Assembly: GCF_047160095.1 (NCBI RefSeq)
Contig: NZ_AP038785.1
Coordinates: 1,550,001-1,614,000 of the forward strand
Direction: 5' to 3'
DNA length: 64,000 nucleotides
Source of the DNA: Rodentibacter abscessus
Lineage (GTDB): Bacteria; Pseudomonadota; Gammaproteobacteria; Enterobacterales; Pasteurellaceae
This document shows, one piece after another, positions 26,801 to 35,485 of the stretch (the first letter of the stretch is position 1; the number at the start of each line of letters is the position of its first letter). A program made the translations under genes and the position numbers. Under the pieces are notes generated by a model. That model had not been told where the DNA came from. It was given only the letters and a program-made list of their open reading frames with translations, and searched no databases.

Positions 26801-28138
26801 TTAACAAGTTCCCCAAAGATCGTATTCATCCGAATGGGTAATATTTACTTTAATGATGTCACCAACTTTTATATTGATACCACTTAAATTATCAACATAA
26901 ACTAAACCATCGACTTCCGGTGCATCGGCTTTAGAACGTCCGATAATGCCGTCATCATCAATTTCATCGACTAAAACATCAATGACCTTTCCGATTTTTT
27001 GTTTTAAGCGATTAGATGAAATTTCTTGCTGTAATTGCATGAAACGGTGGAAACGTTCTTCTTTTACTTCCTCCGGTACTTGCTCTTCCATATCGGTGGC
27101 AGGCGCACCTTCAACAGGGCTGAATTTAAAACAGCCTACTCGGTCAAGCTGTGCTTCTTTTAAGAAATCAAGCAATAATTGAAAATCTTCTTCCGTCTCT
27201 CCCGGAAAACCCACAATAAAGGTTGAACGCAAAGTTAGATCCAGACAAATTTCACGCCATTTTTTAATACGCTCTAAAGTGCGGTCAATAGCGCCCGGTC
27301 TTTTCATCGCTTTAAGAATTTTCGGGCTGGCGTGTTGGAGAGGAATGTCCAAATAAGGTAATAAAATACCTTCTGCCATTAATGGAATTAAATCATCTAC
27401 GTGCGGATACGGATAAACATAATGCAAACGTACCCAAATACCAAGTTTTCCCAATTGTTTACAAAGGGTCATTAAATCATTTTTAATTGGCATTCCATTC
27501 CAAAAGGCGGTTTTTGCTCCCCCTTCTTGACGTTTAACATCCATAGCATAGGCGGAAGTATCTTGCGAAACAACAAGCAACTCTTTCACTCCCGATTCAG
27601 CTAAGCGTTTGGCTTCGTCCAACACCTGTGTGATAGAACGACTTTCCAAATCACCACGCATAGAAGGAATAATGCAAAACGTACAACGGTGATCACAACC
27701 TTCAGAAATTTTTAAGTAAGCATAATGTTTTGGTGTGAGCTTTACACCCTGTTTCGGCACAAGGCTAATATAGGGATTATGCGTAGGTTTCGGCACATAT
27801 TTGTGCACTTGTTCCATCACGGCTTCATAGCTATGCGGCCCGGTAACTTCTAACACTTTCGGATGCACTTCGCGGATGCGATCTTCTTTTGCGCCCAAAC
27901 AACCGGTTACAATCACACGTCCATTTTCTTCCAGTGCTTCTCCAATAGCTTCTAAAGATTCTTGAACCGCGCTATCAATAAAGCCACAGGTGTTTACAAT
28001 TACTAAATCGACATTTTCATAGCTCGGTACGATGTTATAGCCATCGCTGCGTAATTCCGTCAAAATACGTTCGGAATCCACTAAATTTTTTGGACACCCA
28101 AGACTCACAAAACCAATGTTTGGAGTAGAAGTTTGCAT
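26801..28138 (-). CDS. rimO: Ribosomal protein S12 methylthiotransferase RimO
   Basis: A 445-residue radical SAM methylthiotransferase that modifies Asp89 of ribosomal protein S12. The N-terminal UPF0004 domain has its cluster cysteines C15, C51 and C80; the radical SAM CX3CX2C is C148-C152-C155 (SEGCDHRCTFCII); a TRAM domain closes the protein (about 375-445). It is the first gene of a two-gene operon with the N-glycosyltransferase and is divergent from the mgtC-like gene. Confidence 0.97.
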   Translation of the reverse strand: MQTSTPNIGFVSLGCPKNLVDSERILTELRSDGYNIVPSYENVDLVIVNTCGFIDSAVQESLEAIGEALEENGRVIVTGCLGAKEDRIREVHPKVLEVTGPHSYEAVMEQVHKYVPKPTHNPYISLVPKQGVKLTPKHYAYLKISEGCDHRCTFCIIPSMRGDLESRSITQVLDEAKRLAESGVKELLVVSQDTSAYAMDVKRQEGGAKTAFWNGMPIKNDLMTLCKQLGKLGIWVRLHYVYPYPHVDDLIPLMAEGILLPYLDIPLQHASPKILKAMKRPGAIDRTLERIKKWREICLDLTLRSTFIVGFPGETEEDFQLLLDFLKEAQLDRVGCFKFSPVEGAPATDMEEQVPEEVKEERFHRFMQLQQEISSNRLKQKIGKVIDVLVDEIDDDGIIGRSKADAPEVDGLVYVDNLSGINIKVGDIIKVNITHSDEYDLWGTC

Positions 28139-28291
28139 AAATTCTATCTCTCTGCTTATTTTTAACGCGCGATTCTACTCAACTTCCTATCTAAAGTCGA
28201 ACAGATAAACGTAAAATATTGTAAATTTGAGTATATTTTCATTTTTCAAATCGTTAGAATTTCCCCCATTATCATCAAGCAATCTTACATT

Positions 28292-29011
28292 ATGGAAAAT
28301 CCACCTCTTATTTTGACCGCACTTTTAGCGTCTCTTCACTTAACCATTCTCGGAAAAATGTTTTTGGCGTTAATCTTAGGTAGTATTATCGGGTTAGAAC
28401 GTGAACTAAAACACAAACCGGTCGGCATTAAAACCTGTGCTATTATTGCTATCACAACCTGTACACTCACTATTGTTTCTATTCAAGCCGCGGAACATTA
28501 TGCCCAAGTATCCGAAAATATTCGCACCGATCCAATGCGTCTTGCCGCTCAAGTCATCAGTGGTATCGGTTTCTTAGGTGCCGGAGTGATTTTACATAAA
28601 AAGAATGATGCTATTTCAGGTTTAACGACCGCAGCAATTATTTGGGCGGCAGCAGGTATCGGGATTGCTACCGGAGCAGGGTTTATTTTTGATGCCTTTA
28701 TTGCCACGGCAATGATCCTAATCGCCATTCGCTTTAGCCCGCTGGTACAGCGTTTAATCCGCCGAAAAGGTCGCAAAAAGAAAACCAAAATTAGTATCCA
28801 TCTCCGTTCATCCGGTGCGATAGCTATCATCGCAAATTTATTGATCCAAAACGATTACCGTATTGAAAATCTTGCGGTAAAAGATTTGGCAAATGGCGAA
28901 GTACGCGTACAAATTCGGTGTTTCGCCATTGATAATACCATAATCAAAGATGTTTACTCTTTACTCAAAACGGAAGAGGATGTATTAAGTGTGGAATTGT
29001 TTGAAAACTAA
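28292..29011 (+). CDS. MgtC/SapB family membrane protein
   Basis: A 239-residue inner-membrane protein. The conserved first block is visible (LALILGSIIGLERELKHKPVGIKT, within residues 24-48), followed by three more membrane helices rich in A, G and I to about residue 150, then a cytoplasmic ACT-like C-terminal domain (about 165-239) as in MgtC. In Salmonella, MgtC aids survival at low magnesium by inhibiting the F-type ATPase; whether this homologue does so is inference. The start has no clear ribosome site; an internal ATG at codon 23, after CGGAAAA, is an alternative. Confidence 0.85.
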   Translation: MENPPLILTALLASLHLTILGKMFLALILGSIIGLERELKHKPVGIKTCAIIAITTCTLTIVSIQAAEHYAQVSENIRTDPMRLAAQVISGIGFLGAGVILHKKNDAISGLTTAAIIWAAAGIGIATGAGFIFDAFIATAMILIAIRFSPLVQRLIRRKGRKKKTKISIHLRSSGAIAIIANLLIQNDYRIENLAVKDLANGEVRVQIRCFAIDNTIIKDVYSLLKTEEDVLSVELFEN

Positions 29012-29042
29012 CTGCCTCCTCCCCTTTTTCCTACTTGTAATA

Positions 29043-29077
29043 AAATAGGGTAGAACCTTTATCGTTTTACCCTATTT
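29043..29077 (-). terminator. Terminator between mgtC-like gene and ulaD
   Basis: A perfect 10-bp stem (AAATAGGGTA at 29043-29052, TACCCTATTT at 29068-29077). On the minus strand it is followed by TATTAC after the T-rich stem end, so it best serves the leftward ula operon; it may work weakly for the mgtC-like gene as well. Confidence 0.6.
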
Positions 29078-29104
29078 GGCTTAAAAATTATGGTGAAACC
29101 CGAT

Positions 29105-29785
29105 TTATGCCCAGTATTTGTCTATTTCCGCACGAATCGCTTCAGCGGTAGCTTTACCTTTTTCACCGACCAAAGCACGTCCTGCAATAAAGGCTTTGGC
29201 GTTTTTGATTTCTTTAAATAAATGAATATCTTCCGGTACGATACCGCCTGTAATGGAAAGCTCTAAACCAAGTGCGGACAATTTTTTCATCAATTCTACA
29301 TCTTCTTCAGTCCAACCTTTACCGGCAAGTTCTGCATCACGAGAACGATGATAAATAGCTTGTTTAACGCCCAAATCAATCCATTCTTCGGCATCTTTTT
29401 CAACCGTCCAGTTGCCATAAATTTCAATTTGAATTTCTTTTTTCACTTTAAGTTCCGGGTGAGCGGCATTAAACTCATCCGCTACTTTTTTACAAGCGGC
29501 TTTCGTTGCAGGATGAGCGGCTGCGGAAACGGTAAGCCAGTCAGCCCCGGCTTCAAATGCCATTTTAGCTAAAATAGCACCGCCATCCGTTGTTTTTAAA
29601 TCGCACACGATAATATGATTCGGGTGTAAAGCACGCAATGTACTCACTGCTTTCATTCCCTCTGCACAAGCCAAAATGGTACCAACTTCAATAATTTCCA
29701 CTAAGGATTCCGCTTGTTTGGCATCGGCAACGGCTTTTTCAAGACTTAATGAATCAAGGGCGATTTGGAGTAATGGTTTAGACAT
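29105..29785 (-). CDS. ulaD: 3-keto-L-gulonate-6-phosphate decarboxylase UlaD
   Basis: A 226-residue TIM-barrel enzyme of the orotidine-monophosphate-decarboxylase superfamily. It decarboxylates 3-keto-L-gulonate 6-phosphate to L-xylulose 5-phosphate in ascorbate catabolism, using Mg2+. Family segments are ALDSLSLEKAV, EVGTILACAEGMKAV and VCDLKTTDGG (with the DxK pair). The ATG at 29785 follows a GAGAGAAC site; the open frame extends 16 codons further without support. It is the last gene of the leftward transport operon. Confidence 0.95.
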   Translation of the reverse strand: MSKPLLQIALDSLSLEKAVADAKQAESLVEIIEVGTILACAEGMKAVSTLRALHPNHIIVCDLKTTDGGAILAKMAFEAGADWLTVSAAAHPATKAACKKVADEFNAAHPELKVKKEIQIEIYGNWTVEKDAEEWIDLGVKQAIYHRSRDAELAGKGWTEEDVELMKKLSALGLELSITGGIVPEDIHLFKEIKNAKAFIAGRALVGEKGKATAEAIRAEIDKYWA

Positions 29786-29852
29786 AGTATGTTCTCTCTT
29801 AAAAGTTTGGAATAAATCGGTAGGATAAAACAACCCTACATCTCGTTGTTAA

Positions 29853-30314
29853 TTAAGCATTTAGTGCTGTATCAATGACAGCAAATACATCTTCTTTGGT
29901 TTTGCAATCTAAGAATTTTTGAATGTTAATACCGTCATCATTATCGGGATCATCAAAAACTTGTGTGATTTCCATAATACCTTGCATATGGGTGTCGGAA
30001 TCACTACCGGCGAGCGTAACAAGTACAGAAATCATTTCACCATCAAAATCTACCGGTTCTGCAAGAGTGGTTAATGCAAATGCTGTACGGATAACGCCTT
30101 CTTCAGGGCGAGCGTGCGGCATTGCAAGTCCCGGGGCAAGCACGATATAAGGTCCCATTTCTTTAATTTTACTGACAATATTGTCGTAGTAACGAGGTTC
30201 AATCGCCCCTGATTCCACTAATAAATCCGTACCGATTTTAATGGCATCTTCCCAGTTAGTTGCATGCTGATTAAGTTTGATTGAGTTATTTTCGATAAGG
30301 GATTGTTTTAACAT
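29853..30314 (-). CDS. ulaC: Ascorbate-specific PTS enzyme IIA (UlaC)
   Basis: A 153-residue mannitol/fructose-type EIIA domain that receives phosphate from HPr and passes it to the UlaB domain. The phosphorylated histidine is H67 in LAMPHARPEEG. It lies between the fused UlaAB gene and ulaD, with a 67-bp gap to ulaD. The start is an ATG after AAGGAG. Confidence 0.95.
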   Translation of the reverse strand: MLKQSLIENNSIKLNQHATNWEDAIKIGTDLLVESGAIEPRYYDNIVSKIKEMGPYIVLAPGLAMPHARPEEGVIRTAFALTTLAEPVDFDGEMISVLVTLAGSDSDTHMQGIMEITQVFDDPDNDDGINIQKFLDCKTKEDVFAVIDTALNA

Positions 30315-30348
30315 TGTTTACTCCTTCGCTATGAGTTTTGTCCCGAAT

Positions 30349-30385
30349 AAGTGCGGTCAAATTTAACTGAAAACTGACCGCACTT
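30349..30385. repeat. Inverted USS pair inside the ula transport operon
   Basis: AAGTGCGGT (30349-30357) and ACCGCACTT (30377-30385) form a hairpin-capable pair in the 75-bp gap between ulaAB and ulaC. The flanks extend pairing a little (GTCA/TGAC). No T run follows on the minus strand, so it is probably a partial attenuator or mRNA processing stop rather than a full terminator. Confidence 0.6.
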
Positions 30386-30389
30386 TGGG

Positions 30390-32204
30390 TTATTTATTTT
30401 GGAATTTATTAATCAATTCGATTAATTCATCACCAAATGAATTTGGATTGAGCATATTTTGTACGCCTAATACATATTTGCCGTCGCCCACTTGGATTTC
30501 ACCGGCCAAATGTTTTGAGGATACAATGATATCTGTACCATCTAATTTACCTTTATAGTCGGTAACCGCACAGGAATCCATCACATTCGGAATGCCACGT
30601 TTATCTAAATAACCTTTAATCTTCATTTTCATCATCATTGATGAACCTTGACCTGAACCGCACACCGCAAGAATTCGGATAGGTTTCACGGCTTCAGAAA
30701 CAGCGTTATTTTCGACCGCACTTTGCTGTGCATTTTGTGTTGTATTTGCCATAACAGGTTCATCTGCAACCTCATCAACACCGTAACCGTCCATTTGCTC
30801 AAGAGTTTTGCCCGCAGCAGCGGCAGCAGCTTCGGCAGCACGTAATTTTTTCGATGCAAACGCCATATAAACGAATGCGGCAGCTAAGATAACAAAGAAG
30901 AAGAACGGAATGCTTACGATACCTTGTAATACCGGAGGGAAGAATAACGCCCAGTCCGCCATGCCCATCCAACCGTTAAAGGTTGCACCTTGTGTTGATA
31001 ATAAGTGAATGACCCATGCAGAACCTAAGACTTCTACAATACCCATAACGAAACAGATTTTCATTACGGCTTTCCAACCACCGAAATGGTTAGCGAATAC
31101 ACCGATGGTTGCATTAGAGAAGAACATTGGAATAAAACCAGGAATGATAAGAACAGAGGCATCAAAACCAAGTAATAAACCAACTGCCACGAACTGACCG
31201 ATCGCCCCCCACATAAAACCGAATACCATTGCATTTGGTGAGAAAGCGTAAATTGCCGCACAGTCAATGGCGAGTACAGCATTTGGAATAACACGCTCAG
31301 AGATCCCTTTGAACGCTTCGGAAAGCTCAGCAACGAACATTCGCACACCGATAACGATCACTTGAATGGCAACAGCAAATTTTAAGCCTGTTTCAAAAAT
31401 ATAGATCGCCCAATGGGTTTTGCCCGCCATTGTTTGCAGATTATCTAAACCGAAAGAAAGTAAGATAATACCGAAGAACACAGTCATCACTAGCACGGTT
31501 GCGGAGATGCTATCGTGGAAAATATGTAACCATTTTGGCAACTTCATATTATCAACGCTGTCTTCTTTATTACCGAGTTTCGGAGCAAGTTGAACGGCGA
31601 TCCAAGAGGCGATTTGTTGTTGGTGTCCGATAGAAAAGCCCGCTCCGCCTGTTACCGCTTGAGTCGGTTTATACATAATATTAGAAGAAATACCCCAATA
31701 TAACGCCATAATGATTGCGGTATAAATGATGGTTTCCATCATCGAAGCACCGATTAACATATAGAACACTGCAACTAATCCTGCTTGTTGGAACATAATA
31801 TGTCCTGTAAGCATAATGGTGCGGATACCGGTAAAACGTCTAAACATCACCAATAAGATATTCAGTGCCAATGCTAGTAGCACCGCATAACCAACCCAAG
31901 CATAATTATCCGCCATAGTTTCAATGGTCGCCTGCATACTGGTGTAAGGATCAATCACTGCACCGGTTAAACCGTGATATTCGGAGAGTTTTTCAATGAT
32001 AGGTTTGAAGCCTTTAACTAATTCACCCGCCCCTACTTGAACCAACATAAAGCCAACAATAGTTTTAATTGTTCCTTTGATGACGGTTGTGGTGTCTTTA
32101 CGTAAAAGAATATAACCGATACAGGCAACAATCCCCAATAAAAGCGGTGCTTTATTGAGTACCTGATCTCTGAAGATGATAAATAGATCTAATAATGTTT
32201 CCAT
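30390..32204 (-). CDS. ulaA: Fused ascorbate PTS permease IIC-IIB (UlaA-UlaB)
   Basis: A 604-residue fusion. Residues 1 to about 455 are the SgaT/UlaA integral-membrane EIIC with some ten helices; an Ala- and Asn-rich linker (about 456-505) leads to an EIIB domain with the phosphocysteine C515 in ILAVCGSGQGSSMMMKM. Together with UlaC it imports L-ascorbate as ascorbate 6-phosphate. E. coli encodes UlaA and UlaB separately, so one protein replaces two genes here. Divergent from ulaG; CRP and a candidate UlaR site lie between them. Confidence 0.95.
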   Translation of the reverse strand: METLLDLFIIFRDQVLNKAPLLLGIVACIGYILLRKDTTTVIKGTIKTIVGFMLVQVGAGELVKGFKPIIEKLSEYHGLTGAVIDPYTSMQATIETMADNYAWVGYAVLLALALNILLVMFRRFTGIRTIMLTGHIMFQQAGLVAVFYMLIGASMMETIIYTAIIMALYWGISSNIMYKPTQAVTGGAGFSIGHQQQIASWIAVQLAPKLGNKEDSVDNMKLPKWLHIFHDSISATVLVMTVFFGIILLSFGLDNLQTMAGKTHWAIYIFETGLKFAVAIQVIVIGVRMFVAELSEAFKGISERVIPNAVLAIDCAAIYAFSPNAMVFGFMWGAIGQFVAVGLLLGFDASVLIIPGFIPMFFSNATIGVFANHFGGWKAVMKICFVMGIVEVLGSAWVIHLLSTQGATFNGWMGMADWALFFPPVLQGIVSIPFFFFVILAAAFVYMAFASKKLRAAEAAAAAAGKTLEQMDGYGVDEVADEPVMANTTQNAQQSAVENNAVSEAVKPIRILAVCGSGQGSSMMMKMKIKGYLDKRGIPNVMDSCAVTDYKGKLDGTDIIVSSKHLAGEIQVGDGKYVLGVQNMLNPNSFGDELIELINKFQNK

Positions 32205-32326
32205 AACAGAACTTCTGTTGCATTGTTTAAAAACGGCTTAGGAGTTGGTTTCTCTAATGGGTGAGAAATCAAAACAGGCAAATAATAACAACTCCATATG
32301 AATAAAAAAGATTATTTTTGATATTT

Positions 32327-32342
32327 TGTGAGATTGATCACA
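32327..32342. promoter_or_regulatory. CRP binding site, ulaAB side
   Basis: TGTGA-GATTGA-TCACA is a perfect CRP box, about 125 bp upstream of the ulaAB start. It fits glucose-type catabolite control of ascorbate use. Confidence 0.85.
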
Positions 32343-32479
32343 ATTTATTTTCATTTTTCACAAAATCTCAAAAACTCACTTAAAAATGACCGCTCTTTAC
32401 TATCTTTTTTATTAATTTTTAACAAAAAAATATAACCGATTGAAAATACTATCTTTATTTTTTGGGTAAAAAAATAAAG

Positions 32480-32495
32480 CATGATCTAGATCACA
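32480..32495. promoter_or_regulatory. CRP binding site, ulaG side
   Basis: CATGA-TCTAGA-TCACA has one perfect CRP half-site and a 3-of-5 match in the other, with strong internal symmetry (TGATCTAGATCA). It is centred about 100 bp upstream of the ulaG start. Confidence 0.6.
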
Positions 32496-32506
32496 AAATT
32501 AAAAAA

Positions 32507-32531
32507 AATCATTTTACAAAACAAAATGATT
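32507..32531. promoter_or_regulatory. Candidate UlaR operator
   Basis: A perfect inverted repeat with 9-bp arms (AATCATTTT at 32507-32515, AAAATGATT at 32523-32531) and a 7-bp centre, about 57 bp upstream of ulaG. The DeoR-family regulator UlaR is encoded in the same cluster. Assignment is by position and symmetry only. Confidence 0.45.
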
Positions 32532-32587
32532 ATATATGATTAATTTTGATTATTTAGTTCCTCTATTTCTACTAACAGGAGTTTACA

Positions 32588-33679
32588 ATGAGCAAAATCC
32601 AAGAAATTACCCGTGAAAGCTGGATTCTTTCTACTTTCCCTGAGTGGGGCACTTGGTTAAATGAAGAAATTGAGCAAGAAGTTGTGCCGGAAGGTAACTT
32701 TGCCATGTGGTGGTTGGGCTGTGTAGGTGTTTGGATTAAAACTCCCGGCGGAGCTAACCTTTGTATGGATTTATGGTGCGGTCGTGGTAAATCTACGAAG
32801 AAAGTAAAAGATATGGTGCGTGGTCACCAAATGGCGAATATGGCGGGTGTACGCAAATTACAACCTAACTTGCGTGCTGCACCAATGGTGCTAGACCCAT
32901 TTGCAATCAACGAAGTAGATTTTATTCTTGCTTCTCACTACCATAGTGATCACATTGATGTAAACGTGGCTGCAGCTATCGTGAATAATCCAAAATTAGA
33001 TCACGTGAAATTTGTTGGTCCTTGGCATTGTGCGGAATTATGGAAAAAATGGGGTGTGCCGGAAGAACGCATTATCATTGTAAAACCGGGTGATGTGGTG
33101 AAATTAAAAGACGTAGAAATTCACGCTTTAGATTCTTTCGACCGCACTTGTTTAGTGACTTTACCTGTGGAAGGTGCGGAAGAACAAGGTGGTGAATTAG
33201 CGGGTCTTTGTCCTTCTGATGAAGAAATGGGACGCAAAGCAGTGAACTATGTGTTCAAAACCCCGGGCGGTAATATTTACCATGGTGCTGACTCTCACTT
33301 CTCAATTCAATTTGCCAAACACGGCAAACAGTTCGATATTGATGTAGCATTAAATAACTACGGGGAAAACCCGGTCGGTATCGCCGATAAAATGACTTCG
33401 GTGGATTTATTACGAATGGCGGAAAGTTTGCGTTGTAAAGTGATTATTCCGGTTCATCACGATATTTGGACAAACTTTATGGCAAGTACTGATGAAATCA
33501 TTGCATTGTGGAAAATGCGTAAAGAGCGTTTGCAATACAAATTCCACCCGTTCATTTGGGAAGTGGGCGGAAAATATGTTTATCCACGTGATAAAGATCT
33601 CATTGAATATCATCATCCGCGTGGCTTTGATGATTGCTTTGAACACGAACCGAATATTCAATTCAAATCAATGCTATAA
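32588..33679 (+). CDS. ulaG: L-ascorbate-6-phosphate lactonase UlaG
   Basis: A 363-residue metallo-beta-lactamase-fold enzyme that opens the lactone ring of ascorbate 6-phosphate to 3-keto-L-gulonate 6-phosphate, the first catabolic step. The metal motif is complete (SHYHSDHID, about residues 117-125), with a later HHDIWTNF. The ATG follows AGGAG. It stands alone before a strong terminator, so it is probably expressed separately from ulaR. Confidence 0.96.
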   Translation: MSKIQEITRESWILSTFPEWGTWLNEEIEQEVVPEGNFAMWWLGCVGVWIKTPGGANLCMDLWCGRGKSTKKVKDMVRGHQMANMAGVRKLQPNLRAAPMVLDPFAINEVDFILASHYHSDHIDVNVAAAIVNNPKLDHVKFVGPWHCAELWKKWGVPEERIIIVKPGDVVKLKDVEIHALDSFDRTCLVTLPVEGAEEQGGELAGLCPSDEEMGRKAVNYVFKTPGGNIYHGADSHFSIQFAKHGKQFDIDVALNNYGENPVGIADKMTSVDLLRMAESLRCKVIIPVHHDIWTNFMASTDEIIALWKMRKERLQYKFHPFIWEVGGKYVYPRDKDLIEYHHPRGFDDCFEHEPNIQFKSML

Positions 33680-33688
33680 CAACAAAAA

Positions 33689-33714
33689 AGCCACCTTTGC
33701 ACTTGAAGGTGGCT
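33689..33714 (+). terminator. Terminator of ulaG
   Basis: A perfect 9-bp stem (AGCCACCTT at 33689-33697, AAGGTGGCT at 33706-33714), followed by CATTTTTTG. It lies 10 bp after ulaG and before ulaR. Confidence 0.88.
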
Positions 33715-33762
33715 CATTTTTTGTTCATTATTAGCAGTCATAAAAATAGCAAGGAAAATATA

Positions 33763-34509
33763 ATGAACGAAAATTACCGCCACCGGCGGCTTTTACAATT
33801 ATTATTTGAAAAAAAAGCACTTTCCACGGCTGAAATTATTGAATTGCTAGAAGTTTCTCCGGCAACAGCGAGACGTGATATTAATAAATTAGCAGAACAG
33901 GGACGTTTGAAAAAAGTGCGTAACGGTGCGGAGGCGCTCCCCCCCTCAACCCCAGTTAATCCCTATAATCGAACAATTAACAATCTTGATGAAAAACAAC
34001 GCATTGCAATGGCAGCGAGTCGTTTATGCCAAGATGGAGATTCGATTATTTTGACCTGCGGATCAACAATGCAGATGTTGGGGGAACGGTTATGCGGCAG
34101 AAAATTACAAATCATCACGAATTTTCTACCATTGGCAAACCAACTGATTGCAAATAACCACGAGGATATTGTCATCATGGGGGGACAATATAATCGCAAT
34201 AAAGCTATTACCCTTTCCCTTAACCAAAATGAAAGCCCTTATGCAGCCAATATTATGTTTACCAGCGGTAAAGGTTTTACGATAGACGGGCTATATAAAA
34301 CGGATATGATTATTGCCAATTCAGAGCAACGTTTATCCAGTAAAGCCAGCAAATATGTCGTGCTGTTAGACAGTACCAAATTGGGGCAACAAGTAGGAAT
34401 GTTATTTACCGACCTAAAAAATATTGATTTATTAATTACAGGCAGGGAAGCTGATTCCAATATGATTAATGCCCTAAAAGAAAAAGGTTTAGAGATAATA
34501 TTGGCATAA
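33763..34509 (+). CDS. ulaR: DeoR-family regulator UlaR
   Basis: A 248-residue repressor. An N-terminal DeoR helix-turn-helix (RRLLQLLFEKKALSTAEIIE to about residue 60, including SPATARRDINKLAEQG) is followed by a sugar-phosphate-sensing domain. E. coli UlaR (251 residues) binds ascorbate 6-phosphate as inducer. The ATG at 33763 follows AAGGAAA; the open frame runs 22 codons back into the ulaG terminator and is not credible there. It lies inside the regulon it should control. Confidence 0.9.
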   Translation: MNENYRHRRLLQLLFEKKALSTAEIIELLEVSPATARRDINKLAEQGRLKKVRNGAEALPPSTPVNPYNRTINNLDEKQRIAMAASRLCQDGDSIILTCGSTMQMLGERLCGRKLQIITNFLPLANQLIANNHEDIVIMGGQYNRNKAITLSLNQNESPYAANIMFTSGKGFTIDGLYKTDMIIANSEQRLSSKASKYVVLLDSTKLGQQVGMLFTDLKNIDLLITGREADSNMINALKEKGLEIILA

Positions 34510-34624
34510 AAGTGCGGTCAGTTTTTACCAAGAATTTGCAACAACACAAGAAGAATTTAATGAAATAAACGATTGGGTAAGTGGGTACCCAATATCGCTG
34601 TAAAGAAACACTAAGGAGTTTCCC

Positions 34625-35485
34625 GTGAGAAAACATAAACTAGGTATTTATGAAAAAGCCTTACCTAAGAATATTAGCTGGCAAGATAGACTTTCTATTG
34701 CCAAAGCCTGCGGATTTGATTTTGTTGAAATGTCTATTGACGAAACCGATGAACGTTTGGCCCGTCTTGATTGGAGCAAAAAAGAACGCTTAAAATTAGT
34801 GAAAGCGATTGTGAATACAGGGGTTACCATTCCGTCAATGTGTTTGTCAGGGCATCGCCGTTTTCCATTTGGTAGCAATGATAAGCTAACCCGTCAAAAA
34901 GCCTATGAAATTATGGAAAAAGCCATTCAATTTGCGGTAGATACGGGGATTCGTACCATTCAATTGGCCGGCTATGATGTCTATTATGAAGAACAAGACG
35001 AAAGCACGATTGAGCGTTTTCAGCAAGGCTTAGAATGGGCGGTGGAATTAGCGGCTAGCAATCAAGTTACTCTCGCAGTAGAAATTATGGATACGAAATT
35101 TATGAGTTCAATTTCCCGTTGGAAAAAATGGGACGAGATCATCAAATCCCCGTGGTTTACCGTTTATCCTGACTTAGGAAATCTCTCCGCATGGAATGAT
35201 AATGTTGCCGAAGAACTCAAATTAGGCATTGACAAAATTTCCGCTATTCACTTAAAAGACACTTACAAAGTAACCGAAACCTGCAAAGGTCAATTCCGTG
35301 ATGTGCCTTTCGGTGATGGTTGCGTGAATTTCCCGGCCTGTTTCAAAACCTTAGCGGAACTAAATTATCGTGGTGCGTTTTTAATTGAAATGTGGACAGA
35401 AAAAGCAGACGAGCCTATCGCAGAAATTATCAATGCACGCCGTTGGATCGAACAAAAAATGCAAGAAGGAGGATTTACCCTATGA
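34625..35485 (+). CDS. ulaE: L-ribulose/L-xylulose-5-phosphate 3-epimerase UlaE
   Basis: A 286-residue TIM-barrel epimerase that turns L-xylulose 5-phosphate into L-ribulose 5-phosphate, third step of ascorbate breakdown. Metal-site segments AVEIMDTKFMSS and FLIEMWTEKADEP, and the MCLSGHRRFPFGS loop, are typical of UlaE/SgbU. It starts with GTG, which decides the frame: AAGGAG lies 7 bp upstream. Its stop overlaps ulaF by 4 nt (ATGA). Confidence 0.95.
   Translation: MRKHKLGIYEKALPKNISWQDRLSIAKACGFDFVEMSIDETDERLARLDWSKKERLKLVKAIVNTGVTIPSMCLSGHRRFPFGSNDKLTRQKAYEIMEKAIQFAVDTGIRTIQLAGYDVYYEEQDESTIERFQQGLEWAVELAASNQVTLAVEIMDTKFMSSISRWKKWDEIIKSPWFTVYPDLGNLSAWNDNVAEELKLGIDKISAIHLKDTYKVTETCKGQFRDVPFGDGCVNFPACFKTLAELNYRGAFLIEMWTEKADEPIAEIINARRWIEQKMQEGGFTL

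Larger units (their letters stand above)
32205..32587. promoter_or_regulatory. Divergent ula control region
   Basis: A very AT-rich 383-bp region between ulaAB (leftward) and ulaG (rightward), with no open reading frame of note. It holds two CRP sites and a strong inverted repeat proposed as a UlaR operator, each annotated separately. The layout parallels the ulaG-ulaA regulatory region of E. coli, where UlaR and IHF form a repression loop and CRP activates both directions. Confidence 0.7.
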
